38,035 nucleotides of DNA, taken from Candidatus Wolfebacteria bacterium (GTDB taxonomy: Bacteria; Patescibacteriota; Minisyncoccia; UBA6257; UBA9933). Of the stretch, positions 32,358-38,035 are shown in pieces. Both the position numbers and the translations under genes were made by a program. Each line of letters begins with the position of its first letter. Within the stretch, counting starts at the first letter, position 1. The notes beneath the pieces were generated by a model, which saw only the letters and a program-made list of their open reading frames with translations, did no database searches and was not told the DNA's origin. Location: NCBI GenBank assembly GCA_024654025.1, contig JANLIR010000008.1:1-38035 (forward strand), read 5' to 3'.

Positions 32358-33569
32358 TCATAAACGTCCTTCTTTAATGTCGTTTCTCAATTTCTCGATA
32401 TACGAATTGAAAAAATAAAGATTATGAAAAGTTAAAAGCTTCAATGGAGTAATTTCTTTAGCTTTTAAAAGATGCGTTATATATCCGCGGGAATAATTTT
32501 GACAGACAAAACAACCGCATTTTTTATCGAGCGGTTTTTTGTCATTTAAAAATTTTGCTTTCGAGATATCCAAACGACCCTCGGACGTAAAAGCGTAGCC
32601 GTGGCGGGCATAATGCGTAGGGACAATACAATCAAAAGTATCCACTCCGGATTTTATTATTTTGGGTATATCCTCCAAATGTCCGATACCCAAAAGATGG
32701 CGGGGCATATCGCTAGGCAATTCTTTTATAGTCCAACCAATCATTTTTATCATCGTGTCTTTGTCGCCGCCGAATTCTCCTCCAATACCAAAGCCGTCGA
32801 AGGGAAGCGAGCCTATGAATTTCGCGCTTTCAATCCTTAAATCTTTAAATTTCCCTCCCTGGGTGATACCGAAAAGCGCTTGTTTCGTTGGCTTATTTTC
32901 CAGACAAATTTTCGCCCAGCGGTGAGTTTTAACAAGAGATTTTTTGGTATATTCATAATCGGCCAAAGGTGATGTGCATTCGTCAAAAGCGAAAATTATG
33001 TCAGCCCCGAGCGCTTGTTGAATTTTCATCGACTCTTTCGGACCTAAAAATATTTTTCTGCCGTCCACGGGCGAATTAAAGAAAACGCCGTCGCTCGTGA
33101 TTTTTACATTTCTAGGTTGCTGTCCTTTGCTAATAATTTTTTTATTCGTATCATTCGCATACATTCGTCCTTCGACCTGCTCAGGACGACCCTGAGCTTG
33201 CCGAATGGGTCGTATATTGGCATCGCGCTTAAAAATTTTACCAACTCCGTGATCACTGCCAAACCCCAAGCTAAACACTTGAAACCCGCCGGAATCGGTC
33301 ATAAGCGGACGATCCCAATTCATAAATTTATGCAAACCGCCGAAAGACTTAACAATTTTCTCTCCGGGCTTCAAATGAAGATGAAAGGTATTGGCGATTA
33401 AAAGTTGCGATTTAGCTTGCTTAACTTCTTCGCTGGTTAAAGTTTTAACAACCGCTTGAGTTGCAACAGTCACCAAAACCGGCGTTTCCACAACGCCGTG
33501 TGATGTTTTTAAAACGCCCAAACGGGCGTTCGAATTTTTCGATTTTTTTAAAATTTTAAATTCCAGCAT
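32358..33569 (-). CDS. tgt: tRNA-guanine transglycosylase (queuine tRNA-ribosyltransferase)
   Basis: 403 aa. Exchanges guanine-34 in GUN-anticodon tRNAs. LMTDSGGFQVFSLG (Asp92), AFDECTS, FGITQGG, FDGFGIGGEFGG, LLGIGHLEDIP, DTFDCIVPTHYARHG (Asp313, nucleophile), and zinc ligands CGCFVC (351-356) plus His382. It is about 30 residues longer than usual because a double palindromic repeat encodes PIRQAQGRPEQVEGRM around residues 121-136. The usual PTR is PTH. Its start is two bases after the patatin stop, which suggests a three-gene operon with the nuclease. Confidence 0.95.
   Translation of the reverse strand: MLEFKILKKSKNSNARLGVLKTSHGVVETPVLVTVATQAVVKTLTSEEVKQAKSQLLIANTFHLHLKPGEKIVKSFGGLHKFMNWDRPLMTDSGGFQVFSLGFGSDHGVGKIFKRDANIRPIRQAQGRPEQVEGRMYANDTNKKIISKGQQPRNVKITSDGVFFNSPVDGRKIFLGPKESMKIQQALGADIIFAFDECTSPLADYEYTKKSLVKTHRWAKICLENKPTKQALFGITQGGKFKDLRIESAKFIGSLPFDGFGIGGEFGGDKDTMIKMIGWTIKELPSDMPRHLLGIGHLEDIPKIIKSGVDTFDCIVPTHYARHGYAFTSEGRLDISKAKFLNDKKPLDKKCGCFVCQNYSRGYITHLLKAKEITPLKLLTFHNLYFFNSYIEKLRNDIKEGRL
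33166..33212. repeat. Back-to-back CTTCGAC..CTCAGG repeats in tgt
   Basis: Two inverted copies (33166-33188 and 33189-33212) form a long imperfect stem in the coding sequence. They encode IRPIRQAQGRPEQVEGRM in a surface loop after the first active-site Asp block. Confidence 0.75.
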
Positions 33570-33571
33570 TT

Positions 33572-34519
33572 TTAACCATTCGAAATCGTGTTTAAAAATC
33601 TTTCAAAAAACGGTTTTTCTTCTTCTTTCGCTTTATATCCGGTTTTTTGCTCAATCAGCGACAAGTTACGCTTAGTTTCCGCCTTGCCTTCAAAAATTAT
33701 TTCTTTGGCTTTGTAAAAATCGTGCCAATTAAAGCTTAAAACCGCAGGACTTAAAACAATGTCCGCTTTTTCTAAAATTGGTTTTGCAATTTGATATTCC
33801 GCCACAGAAGCGACCTTTCCAATAAGAGCCGGCATATGAGAAATTTTGAATTCCTCTTCGGAAAAATCAACCCATCTGCTGGAAACATCAACGGCAATGA
33901 CTATGTCCGCGCCCATTTCTCTTACAACGTCAGCCGGCACCGGATCGCAAAGACCGCCATCGGTTAATAATTGCTTATTGAATTTAACGGGCTTAAAAAA
34001 TATAGGTATCGCGCTGGAGGCTTTAATGGCATTTTCAAGATTGCCTTTTTTTAAAATAACTTTTTCGCCGTTATTTATATCGGTTGCTACGGCCCAAAAA
34101 GGGATTTGGCAGTTTTCTATTTTTTTATCGCCCAGACCGATATCCAAAAGTTCCGCTATGGATTTGTCTTTGAAAACTTCTCCTCTATTTTTTATGATTT
34201 TTCTTTTTGAAAAAACATCGTGATTGTGGATTTTAGAAAAAAGATTTTCTAAAAAAAGAATGTCTTTGGTCGCGGCATACCAACCTCCCACTAAAGATCC
34301 CATACTAGTCCCGCAAATAAAATCAATGGGAATTCCGGCTGATTCCAAAACCTTTATCACTCCCACATGAGCGAGTCCCCTTGCTCCCCCTCCGCCTAAA
34401 GCGAGCCCCACGCTTAACCTTGGTTTAGCGGTTTTTTCCTTTGTTTTTTTCGTTTCTTTTGTTTGTCTTATGTTTATCTTGCGCTTACTTTGCATTTGTT
34501 TTGTATTTATTTTAACCAT
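33572..34519 (-). CDS. Patatin-like phospholipase (RssA-type)
   Basis: 315 aa from ATG 34519, which overlaps the upstream stop in ATGGTTAA. An ATG at 34561 would overlap the nuclease gene by 50 bp and is less likely. A Lys-rich start (about 1-33) leads to SVGLALGGGGARGLAHVGV (oxyanion loop), CGTSMGS (Ser72) and TDGGLCDPVPA (Asp187), the Ser-Asp dyad of patatin hydrolases. It probably cleaves membrane lipids; the physiological substrate is unknown. There is no signal peptide. Confidence 0.9.
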   Translation of the reverse strand: MVKINTKQMQSKRKINIRQTKETKKTKEKTAKPRLSVGLALGGGGARGLAHVGVIKVLESAGIPIDFICGTSMGSLVGGWYAATKDILFLENLFSKIHNHDVFSKRKIIKNRGEVFKDKSIAELLDIGLGDKKIENCQIPFWAVATDINNGEKVILKKGNLENAIKASSAIPIFFKPVKFNKQLLTDGGLCDPVPADVVREMGADIVIAVDVSSRWVDFSEEEFKISHMPALIGKVASVAEYQIAKPILEKADIVLSPAVLSFNWHDFYKAKEIIFEGKAETKRNLSLIEQKTGYKAKEEEKPFFERFLNTISNG

Positions 34520-35261
34520 TTTCCTTTTCGTAAGCCAATTTTCTGTAATTGCAATATTCACAGACCGGATTCGGCTGAGGGATTTCTTCGCTATCTAAAA
34601 CTTTTTTGATTTTTATAATGATCGGCTCAACCCACAAATCATCGGCTTGGTAAGGAATAATTTCCACGCTAAATTCAAGCTTGCCGTCAAAAGCCTCTCG
34701 ATCTTTTTTGCCGTTGCAATAAACAAAATACCCGGTATTAGAAACATCAAATCCGTTTTTTCTAAACAGCCATTGGTAAACTTCCATCTGTCTTTTATAG
34801 GACTCTTTGTATTCTCCGTCTAATGTTATCTCCTCTTGAGTGCTGGTGGACTTATAATCAACAATATATAACTTTTTGTTTCCATCAATCCACACATCGT
34901 CAATAGCCCCGAAAACCAAAAAATTGGTGGGCTCATGCAAATATTGAATGCCTCTTCTGTTGTTTCTCCAATCATATATGCGTTCATCGTTAAAAGGAAC
35001 AAAATTCAGACCGTAATGGCTCATCAAAGGATGGCTCGTTTCCTTCGCCCGATGGATATCAAATTCCTTTTTTAACAAATGATCGACGGCGGAATTCAAG
35101 CTGAAACCGGGCATGCTTGGCTGGGAAACCCCCAACCGCCTGTCTAGATAAAAACACCTCGGACATTTTGAAAACAAATCTATTTTAGACCGGCTTAGCT
35201 TAAAGGGCTCCTTGCTTGACGGATCAAAAAGAATTTTTTTATATTTGAAATTATTGGCCAT
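34512..35261 (-). CDS. PD-(D/E)XK nuclease, RecB/Cas4-like with four Cys
   Basis: 249 aa. LSRSKIDLFSKCPRCFYLD (Cys33, Cys36) at the start and CEYCNYRK (Cys233, Cys236) at the end may bind an iron-sulfur cluster, as in AddB/Cas4. The nuclease core is GAIDDVWIDG (Asp121), LYIVDYKSTS (Asp135, Lys137) and the Q-x3-Y helix RQMEVYQWL (157-161). There is no cas gene nearby, so a repair role is more likely than CRISPR. It is the first gene of the nuclease-patatin-tgt operon. Confidence 0.85.
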   Translation of the reverse strand: MANNFKYKKILFDPSSKEPFKLSRSKIDLFSKCPRCFYLDRRLGVSQPSMPGFSLNSAVDHLLKKEFDIHRAKETSHPLMSHYGLNFVPFNDERIYDWRNNRRGIQYLHEPTNFLVFGAIDDVWIDGNKKLYIVDYKSTSTQEEITLDGEYKESYKRQMEVYQWLFRKNGFDVSNTGYFVYCNGKKDREAFDGKLEFSVEIIPYQADDLWVEPIIIKIKKVLDSEEIPQPNPVCEYCNYRKLAYEKENG

Positions 35262-35303
35262 TTATGAATTATATACCGAAAATCCGAAATTCGGCAAAAT
35301 AAA

Positions 35304-35350
35304 ACCATAGATTCAAAATTTATTCTCAGAATAAATTTTGAATCTATGGT
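35304..35350 (-). terminator. Perfect 47-bp palindrome after the TrpR-like gene
   Basis: Arms 35304-35326 and 35328-35350 pair without a mismatch around C35327. On the minus strand the hairpin is followed by TTTTATTTTG, so it can act as a terminator. It shares GGT (35348-35350) with the palindrome at the gene's stop. Confidence 0.6.
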
Positions 35351-35379
35351 TCGTGGTATAGTATACTATACCACGAACC
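35348..35379. promoter_or_regulatory. Perfect 32-bp palindrome over the stop codon, operator-like core
   Basis: Its centre, GGTATAGTATACTATACC, is identical to the palindrome at this gene's start. It includes the last codons and the TAG of the TrpR-like gene. Confidence 0.6.
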
Positions 35380-35758
35380 CGCGCGGACGGTTTTTAAGTA
35401 CGAATCTATACTTTCTAAACCTGCCGTGATAATGACTCTGTTTTTTCGCTTTAAATTTATCTTTGGAATAAACGCGCTTCTTCCAAATGGGCCGGCTGAA
35501 ATTATCCCTGATAAAGTTTACAGTTACGCGGGTCGCCCCTACTCTTCTGCTGATTTCTCTGTACCCGATTCCTTCCTTTAATAGCTTCTTTACCGCCAAT
35601 CTTTTTTCCATTGAAACAATTTCGTCGTCGGTCATGGCGGTTTTTAAAATTTTCTTCAAATCTTCTTCGTCTTTTGCTTTCTTGGCGCCTGTTAAAACTT
35701 CTCCCCAAATTTGGTTTTTGAATTTCTCGTCCCAATTTTTTTTGCTGGTTCTGCCCAT
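35366..35758 (-). CDS. TrpR/YerC-like DNA-binding regulator
   Basis: 130 aa. A TrpR-superfamily core: LKTAMTDDEIVSMEKRLAVK, LLKEGIGYREISRRVGATRV and TVNFIRDNF, with a helix-turn-helix at about 62-85. It is longer than YerC because of a very basic tail (KKRVYSKDKFKAKKQSHYHG). The corepressor, if any, is unknown; tryptophan is not implied. The same palindrome covers its promoter and start (35758-35779) and its stop (35356-35373), so it probably represses itself. The transcript appears to be leaderless. Confidence 0.85.
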   Translation of the reverse strand: MGRTSKKNWDEKFKNQIWGEVLTGAKKAKDEEDLKKILKTAMTDDEIVSMEKRLAVKKLLKEGIGYREISRRVGATRVTVNFIRDNFSRPIWKKRVYSKDKFKAKKQSHYHGRFRKYRFVLKNRPRGFVV

Positions 35759-35792
35759 TGGTATAGTATACTATACCAACCAAAAAACACAA
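35758..35792 (-). promoter_or_regulatory. Promoter with a 22-bp palindromic operator over the -10 box
   Basis: TTGTGT (35792-35787), 16 bp and TATACT (35770-35765), then 6 bases to ATG 35758. The perfect palindrome 35758-35779 covers the -10 box and touches the start codon, which would allow tight autorepression. Confidence 0.65.
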
Positions 35793-35820
35793 CGAGTCGG
35801 AACAAGAGGGCGGGGGCAAT

Positions 35821-35877
35821 TTTTAATAATAGAACGGGTTTTTAATAATCGAACGAGCTTCAATAATAGAGTGGGTA
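35821..35877. repeat. Three 19-bp tandem repeats
   Basis: Units 35821-35839, 35840-35858 and 35859-35877 (TTTTAATAATAGAACGGGT, then two variants) lie between dinB and the TrpR-like gene, upstream of its promoter. Possible binding sites or a slippage product. Confidence 0.6.
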
Positions 35878-35894
35878 AAAAAATATAGTAAAAA

Positions 35895-36971
35895 TTATTC
35901 AAACCTTTCAATTCTTATTCCTATCAAACGGAAAAATTTTCTTTTAGGATTTTCGCGCTTGTCAAAAAATGGCGCCAGAAGCCTAAGGACTTCAAATTGA
36001 ATAGTTTTTAAATCCGGGCTTAATTTAGTTAAAGTACGCGAACGGTTTTTTGTTTCAAATCCTTCGAAACGAACCGTGATGGTTATTGTCTTAAAATTTT
36101 TGAATTCGCTTTTTTTAAATCTTTCAAAAACGCTTTCTGACAAATTAACCATACGGCCAGTAATAAATCGAGAATCGAGCGTGTCTTTTGAAAATGTTTC
36201 CTGCTCGCCCATGGATTTTATTTCATATTTTTCCACAATCGGCGAATCATCAATGCCTCGAATTTTAAAATACAAATCATCTCCCCATTTGCCGAGCATT
36301 TTTTTAAGCTCGTCTTTTGAAAGTTTTTTTAAATCTTTAACCAGTTTAATTTGGCGTCGGAGTAAAATTTCTTCGGTTTTAGGGCCGATACCGGGAATTT
36401 TACGGATGGGAAAATTTTCCAAAAACGCTTCTTCTTTTCCTTTTTCCACAACCGTCAAACCGTCAGGCTTTTTAAAATCAGAAGCGATTTTAGCAATCAA
36501 CTTATTTGAGCCAATACCTATTGAACAAGTTAATTTTTCTTCCTTTTTAATTTCGCTTTTTATTTTTTTACAAATACTTCCCGCTTTTTTATAATTTACG
36601 CAGGAACTTAAATCAAAATACATCTCATCTATACTCGCCGGCTCAACAAGAGGCGAAAACCTATGGACAATTTTTGATATTTCAAAAGATGATTTTTCGT
36701 ATTTCAAGAAATTCGGAAGTAAAAAAACAGCGGGCGGAAAGCCTTTTTTTCTAGCTTCCTCTGACATTTGCCACGCTCGAGAAATCGGCGTTGCTGAACG
36801 AATGCCGTACTTACGGGCTTTATAATTGGCCGTGGATACAACTCCCCGGCCCTTGCCCTCCATAGGATCGGACCCAACTACAATAGGTTGGCCTTTGTAT
36901 TTTGGCCGATCTCGTTCTTCAACCGCAGCAAAAAAAGCATCCATATCCAAATGGGCAATAATACGGGTCAT
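35895..36971 (-). CDS. dinB: DNA polymerase IV (Y family)
   Basis: 358 aa from ATG 36971, chosen because the family begins RIIAHLDMDAFFAAVEERD; an ATG at 36989 adds six residues. Catalytic acids: Asp9 in HLDMDAFF and Asp115/Glu116 in PASIDEMYFD. CSIGIGSNKLIAKIASDFKK, the helix-hairpin-helix IPGIGPKTEEILL and a little-finger domain follow (240-358). It copies past DNA damage. The usual C-terminal clamp-binding peptide is not obvious. No LexA box is recognised upstream. Confidence 0.93.
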   Translation of the reverse strand: MTRIIAHLDMDAFFAAVEERDRPKYKGQPIVVGSDPMEGKGRGVVSTANYKARKYGIRSATPISRAWQMSEEARKKGFPPAVFLLPNFLKYEKSSFEISKIVHRFSPLVEPASIDEMYFDLSSCVNYKKAGSICKKIKSEIKKEEKLTCSIGIGSNKLIAKIASDFKKPDGLTVVEKGKEEAFLENFPIRKIPGIGPKTEEILLRRQIKLVKDLKKLSKDELKKMLGKWGDDLYFKIRGIDDSPIVEKYEIKSMGEQETFSKDTLDSRFITGRMVNLSESVFERFKKSEFKNFKTITITVRFEGFETKNRSRTLTKLSPDLKTIQFEVLRLLAPFFDKRENPKRKFFRLIGIRIERFE

Positions 36972-37029
36972 AAACAATAAACAACTCATTCCCAGCCGCA
37001 GTTTTAAAAAAACTTCGGCTGGATTATGA

Positions 37030-37194
37030 ATCCCGCACCTTTTATGGATCTAAATTCTTTTTAAAGCGCCGAACCAAACATAAAACACGCTCGCACGAAT
37101 AAATGTTGGACGCTTAAATCAATAGAATTTAAAAGATTCGTCCCATGCATAATAATTCGTGCATGGGACGAACAATCCATAAAAGGTGCGGGAT
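37030..37194. mobile_element. 165-bp element with perfect 20-bp inverted ends and inner hairpin
   Basis: Ends 37030-37049 and 37175-37194 are perfect complements. Inside is a perfect 13-bp hairpin (37137-37149 with 37160-37172), and the rest can also fold partly (around 37050-37075 with 37105-37130). No ORF. It may be a MITE-like insertion or a structured RNA. It fills most of the gap between the DUF378 stop and dinB. Confidence 0.6.
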
Positions 37195-37201
37195 GAATCG
37201 C

Positions 37202-37408
37202 CTATTTTTTTGTTAGTGACGGTGAAACAACGGCCAAATAAATAGCTGAAAGGCCGACGAGCGCATAAATAACTCTGGAGATAGCGGACATTGCGCCGAA
37301 AATCGCGGCAACAAGATCAAAACTGAAAAATCCAACAAGTCCCCAGTTAAGCGCTCCGATCAAAACCAAAACTAAGGCGACCCAGTCAAACGCGCTGAGA
37401 GCTCTCAT
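37202..37408 (-). CDS. DUF378 small membrane protein
   Basis: 68 aa. FDWVALVLVLIGALNWGLVG and AISRVIYALVGLSAIYLAV are two membrane helices. GALNWGLVGFFSFDLVAAIF is the DUF378 signature (YuzA-like). Function is unknown. No Shine-Dalgarno site. Confidence 0.88.
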   Translation of the reverse strand: MRALSAFDWVALVLVLIGALNWGLVGFFSFDLVAAIFGAMSAISRVIYALVGLSAIYLAVVSPSLTKK

Positions 37409-37435
37409 ATGTTTTAGAATTATTTTTTATCTTTT

Positions 37436-37454
37436 CCTGTCTGCCGACAGGCAG
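37436..37454. repeat. CCTGTCTGCCGACAGGCAG palindrome
   Basis: A near-palindromic GC-rich repeat in the spacer between the response regulator and DUF378. It belongs to the CCTGCCTGCCGGCAGG-like class seen in many CPR genomes (recalled) and may act as a transcription stop. Confidence 0.5.
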
Positions 37455-37487
37455 TCGACCTTTGTTTTGTGTTGATAGACTTCGGTA

Positions 37488-37874
37488 TTAAATTTTCAAA
37501 ACTTCTTTCACCTTGTTAGCAACATCCTGAAGCTTCCAATTTGGTTTATTGAAATAAAAAGATAAGTTATATTCTTCGATATTTTTTTTAAAAGAATTTT
37601 CCTCTTTCAAATTAGTAATTAATATTATCGGCACGGTTTTGCCCCATCCGTTCTGCCTGATTTTTTTTATCATCGTAAGTCCGTCCATTTTAGGCATAAC
37701 AATGTCCGACACTATTAAATCGGGATGGTTTTGAACGGCTAATTTTAACCCTTCTTCGCCGTTTTTGGCTTCCAAAACACCGAGACCCTCATGATATAAT
37801 TTACTGCTTATCATTTTTAACACATGAGGCTCGTCTTCAACGATAAGGACTGTTTTTTGAGGACTCTTACCCAT
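37488..37874 (-). CDS. Single-domain response regulator (CheY-like receiver)
   Basis: 128 aa, receiver only. VLIVEDEPHVL (Asp14 acidic pocket), LIVSDIVMPKMDG (Asp57, phosphoacceptor), ILITNLKEE (Thr) and YFNKPNW (Lys) are the conserved residues. There is no output domain, so it works through a partner protein. No histidine kinase is in the window. The promoter is strong and the mRNA probably leaderless. Confidence 0.9.
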   Translation of the reverse strand: MGKSPQKTVLIVEDEPHVLKMISSKLYHEGLGVLEAKNGEEGLKLAVQNHPDLIVSDIVMPKMDGLTMIKKIRQNGWGKTVPIILITNLKEENSFKKNIEEYNLSFYFNKPNWKLQDVANKVKEVLKI

Positions 37875-37882
37875 AGGATACT

Positions 37883-37911
37883 ATTATACGACAATCATAG
37901 ATTTTCTTCAA
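37883..37911 (-). promoter_or_regulatory. Strong sigma70-like promoter of the response regulator
   Basis: TTGAAG (37911-37906), 17 bp and a perfect TATAAT (37888-37883), 8 bases before ATG 37874. It is the best promoter in the window. Confidence 0.7.
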
Positions 37912-37913
37912 TT

Positions 37914-37946
37914 GTCGCAATTACTGAATTGGTCGCAATTGCTGAA
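37914..37946. repeat. Two 15-bp direct repeats upstream of the promoter
   Basis: GTCGCAATTACTGAA (37914-37928) and GTCGCAATTGCTGAA (37932-37946), 18 bp apart and adjacent to the -35 box. They suit an activator binding as a direct-repeat dimer. From 37947 to the window end no gene is seen, only a short palindrome at 38007-38021. Confidence 0.5.
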
Positions 37947-38035
37947 CGAAGCTCGAACCTTTTTTGAACGGAAAATGCTCGAATAGCTCCGCTCCGCGTT
38001 TCCGCCCGCCGAATTTCGGCGAGCAAAGCAAAACA

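Noticed and set aside
33117-33401. 94-codon plus-strand ORF over tgt
   Set aside because: Antisense shadow of the conserved tgt coding sequence and its palindromic insert.
34512-35261. Cas4 of a CRISPR system
   Set aside because: No repeats or other cas genes are in the window; RecB-like four-Cys nucleases also occur outside CRISPR loci.
35366-35758. Tryptophan repressor proper
   Set aside because: Only the DNA-binding fold is shared; no tryptophan genes are nearby and the basic tail is unlike TrpR.
37030-37194. tRNA gene
   Set aside because: The folded element has no cloverleaf, T-loop (GTTCRA) or anticodon arm in the right place.

Overview
The window looks like a piece of a Candidate Phyla Radiation (Patescibacteria, probably Parcubacteria-type) genome. 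This is inferred from gene content only: DUF5652, Gmad2/GerMN and DUF378 proteins, a stand-alone MetRS-C-like tRNA-binding protein, a CPR-type pseudopilin, AT-rich spacers and mostly absent Shine-Dalgarno sites. TGA is used as a stop. Every supported gene lies on the minus strand, so transcription runs from high to low coordinates. No rRNA, tRNA, CRISPR array or transposase gene was seen, and no stretch over 300 bases lacks a gene.

Region 1 (about 1-17984) is an array of ten co-directional genes for secreted, predicted parallel beta-helix proteins. Most carry a signal peptide, Asn/Tyr-rich beta-helix rungs and a closing D-[IRL]-G-A-[DY]-E motif. Two lineages alternate. One starts like ATEFVST..GGDY and shares an ARH-G-W block (genes at 1, 5586, 7999, 13513 and the passenger of 16383). 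The other starts like AAN-YV and ends in a conserved DTTPPAAPTGLSV-like tail right before the stop. The two largest members add Ser/Thr-rich Fn3-like regions and a C-terminal peptidoglycan-binding domain. In one of them that domain is out of frame because of a 10-bp tandem repeat. The first gene of the array is a type IV pseudopilin with a beta-helix inserted in its middle. The array looks like a recombining family of surface proteins.

Region 2 (18141-29681) holds a NYN-domain protein, glycerate 2-kinase, a ROK sugar kinase, an EamA-type permease fused to a glycosidase, a GH1 beta-glucosidase, isoleucyl-tRNA synthetase carrying an inserted histidine-phosphatase domain, a ribulose-phosphate-epimerase-like protein and an M16 peptidase. 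Spacings from the synthetase to glycerate kinase are short or overlapping, which suggests one operon for sugar uptake or hydrolysis and phosphorylation, led by ileS.

Region 3 (29730-38035) has a small membrane protein, a rearranged tRNA-binding protein, DUF5652, a Gmad2/GerMN envelope protein, tgt with a patatin phospholipase and a RecB-like nuclease in one operon, a TrpR/YerC-like regulator bracketed by matching palindromes, DNA polymerase IV, DUF378 and a single-domain response regulator.

Small GC-rich palindromic repeats are inserted in frame in at least six genes, twice in the tRNA-binding protein, and appear as short Gly/Ser/Gln-rich peptides. Several start codons sit 6-8 bases after a good -10 box, which suggests leaderless mRNAs.
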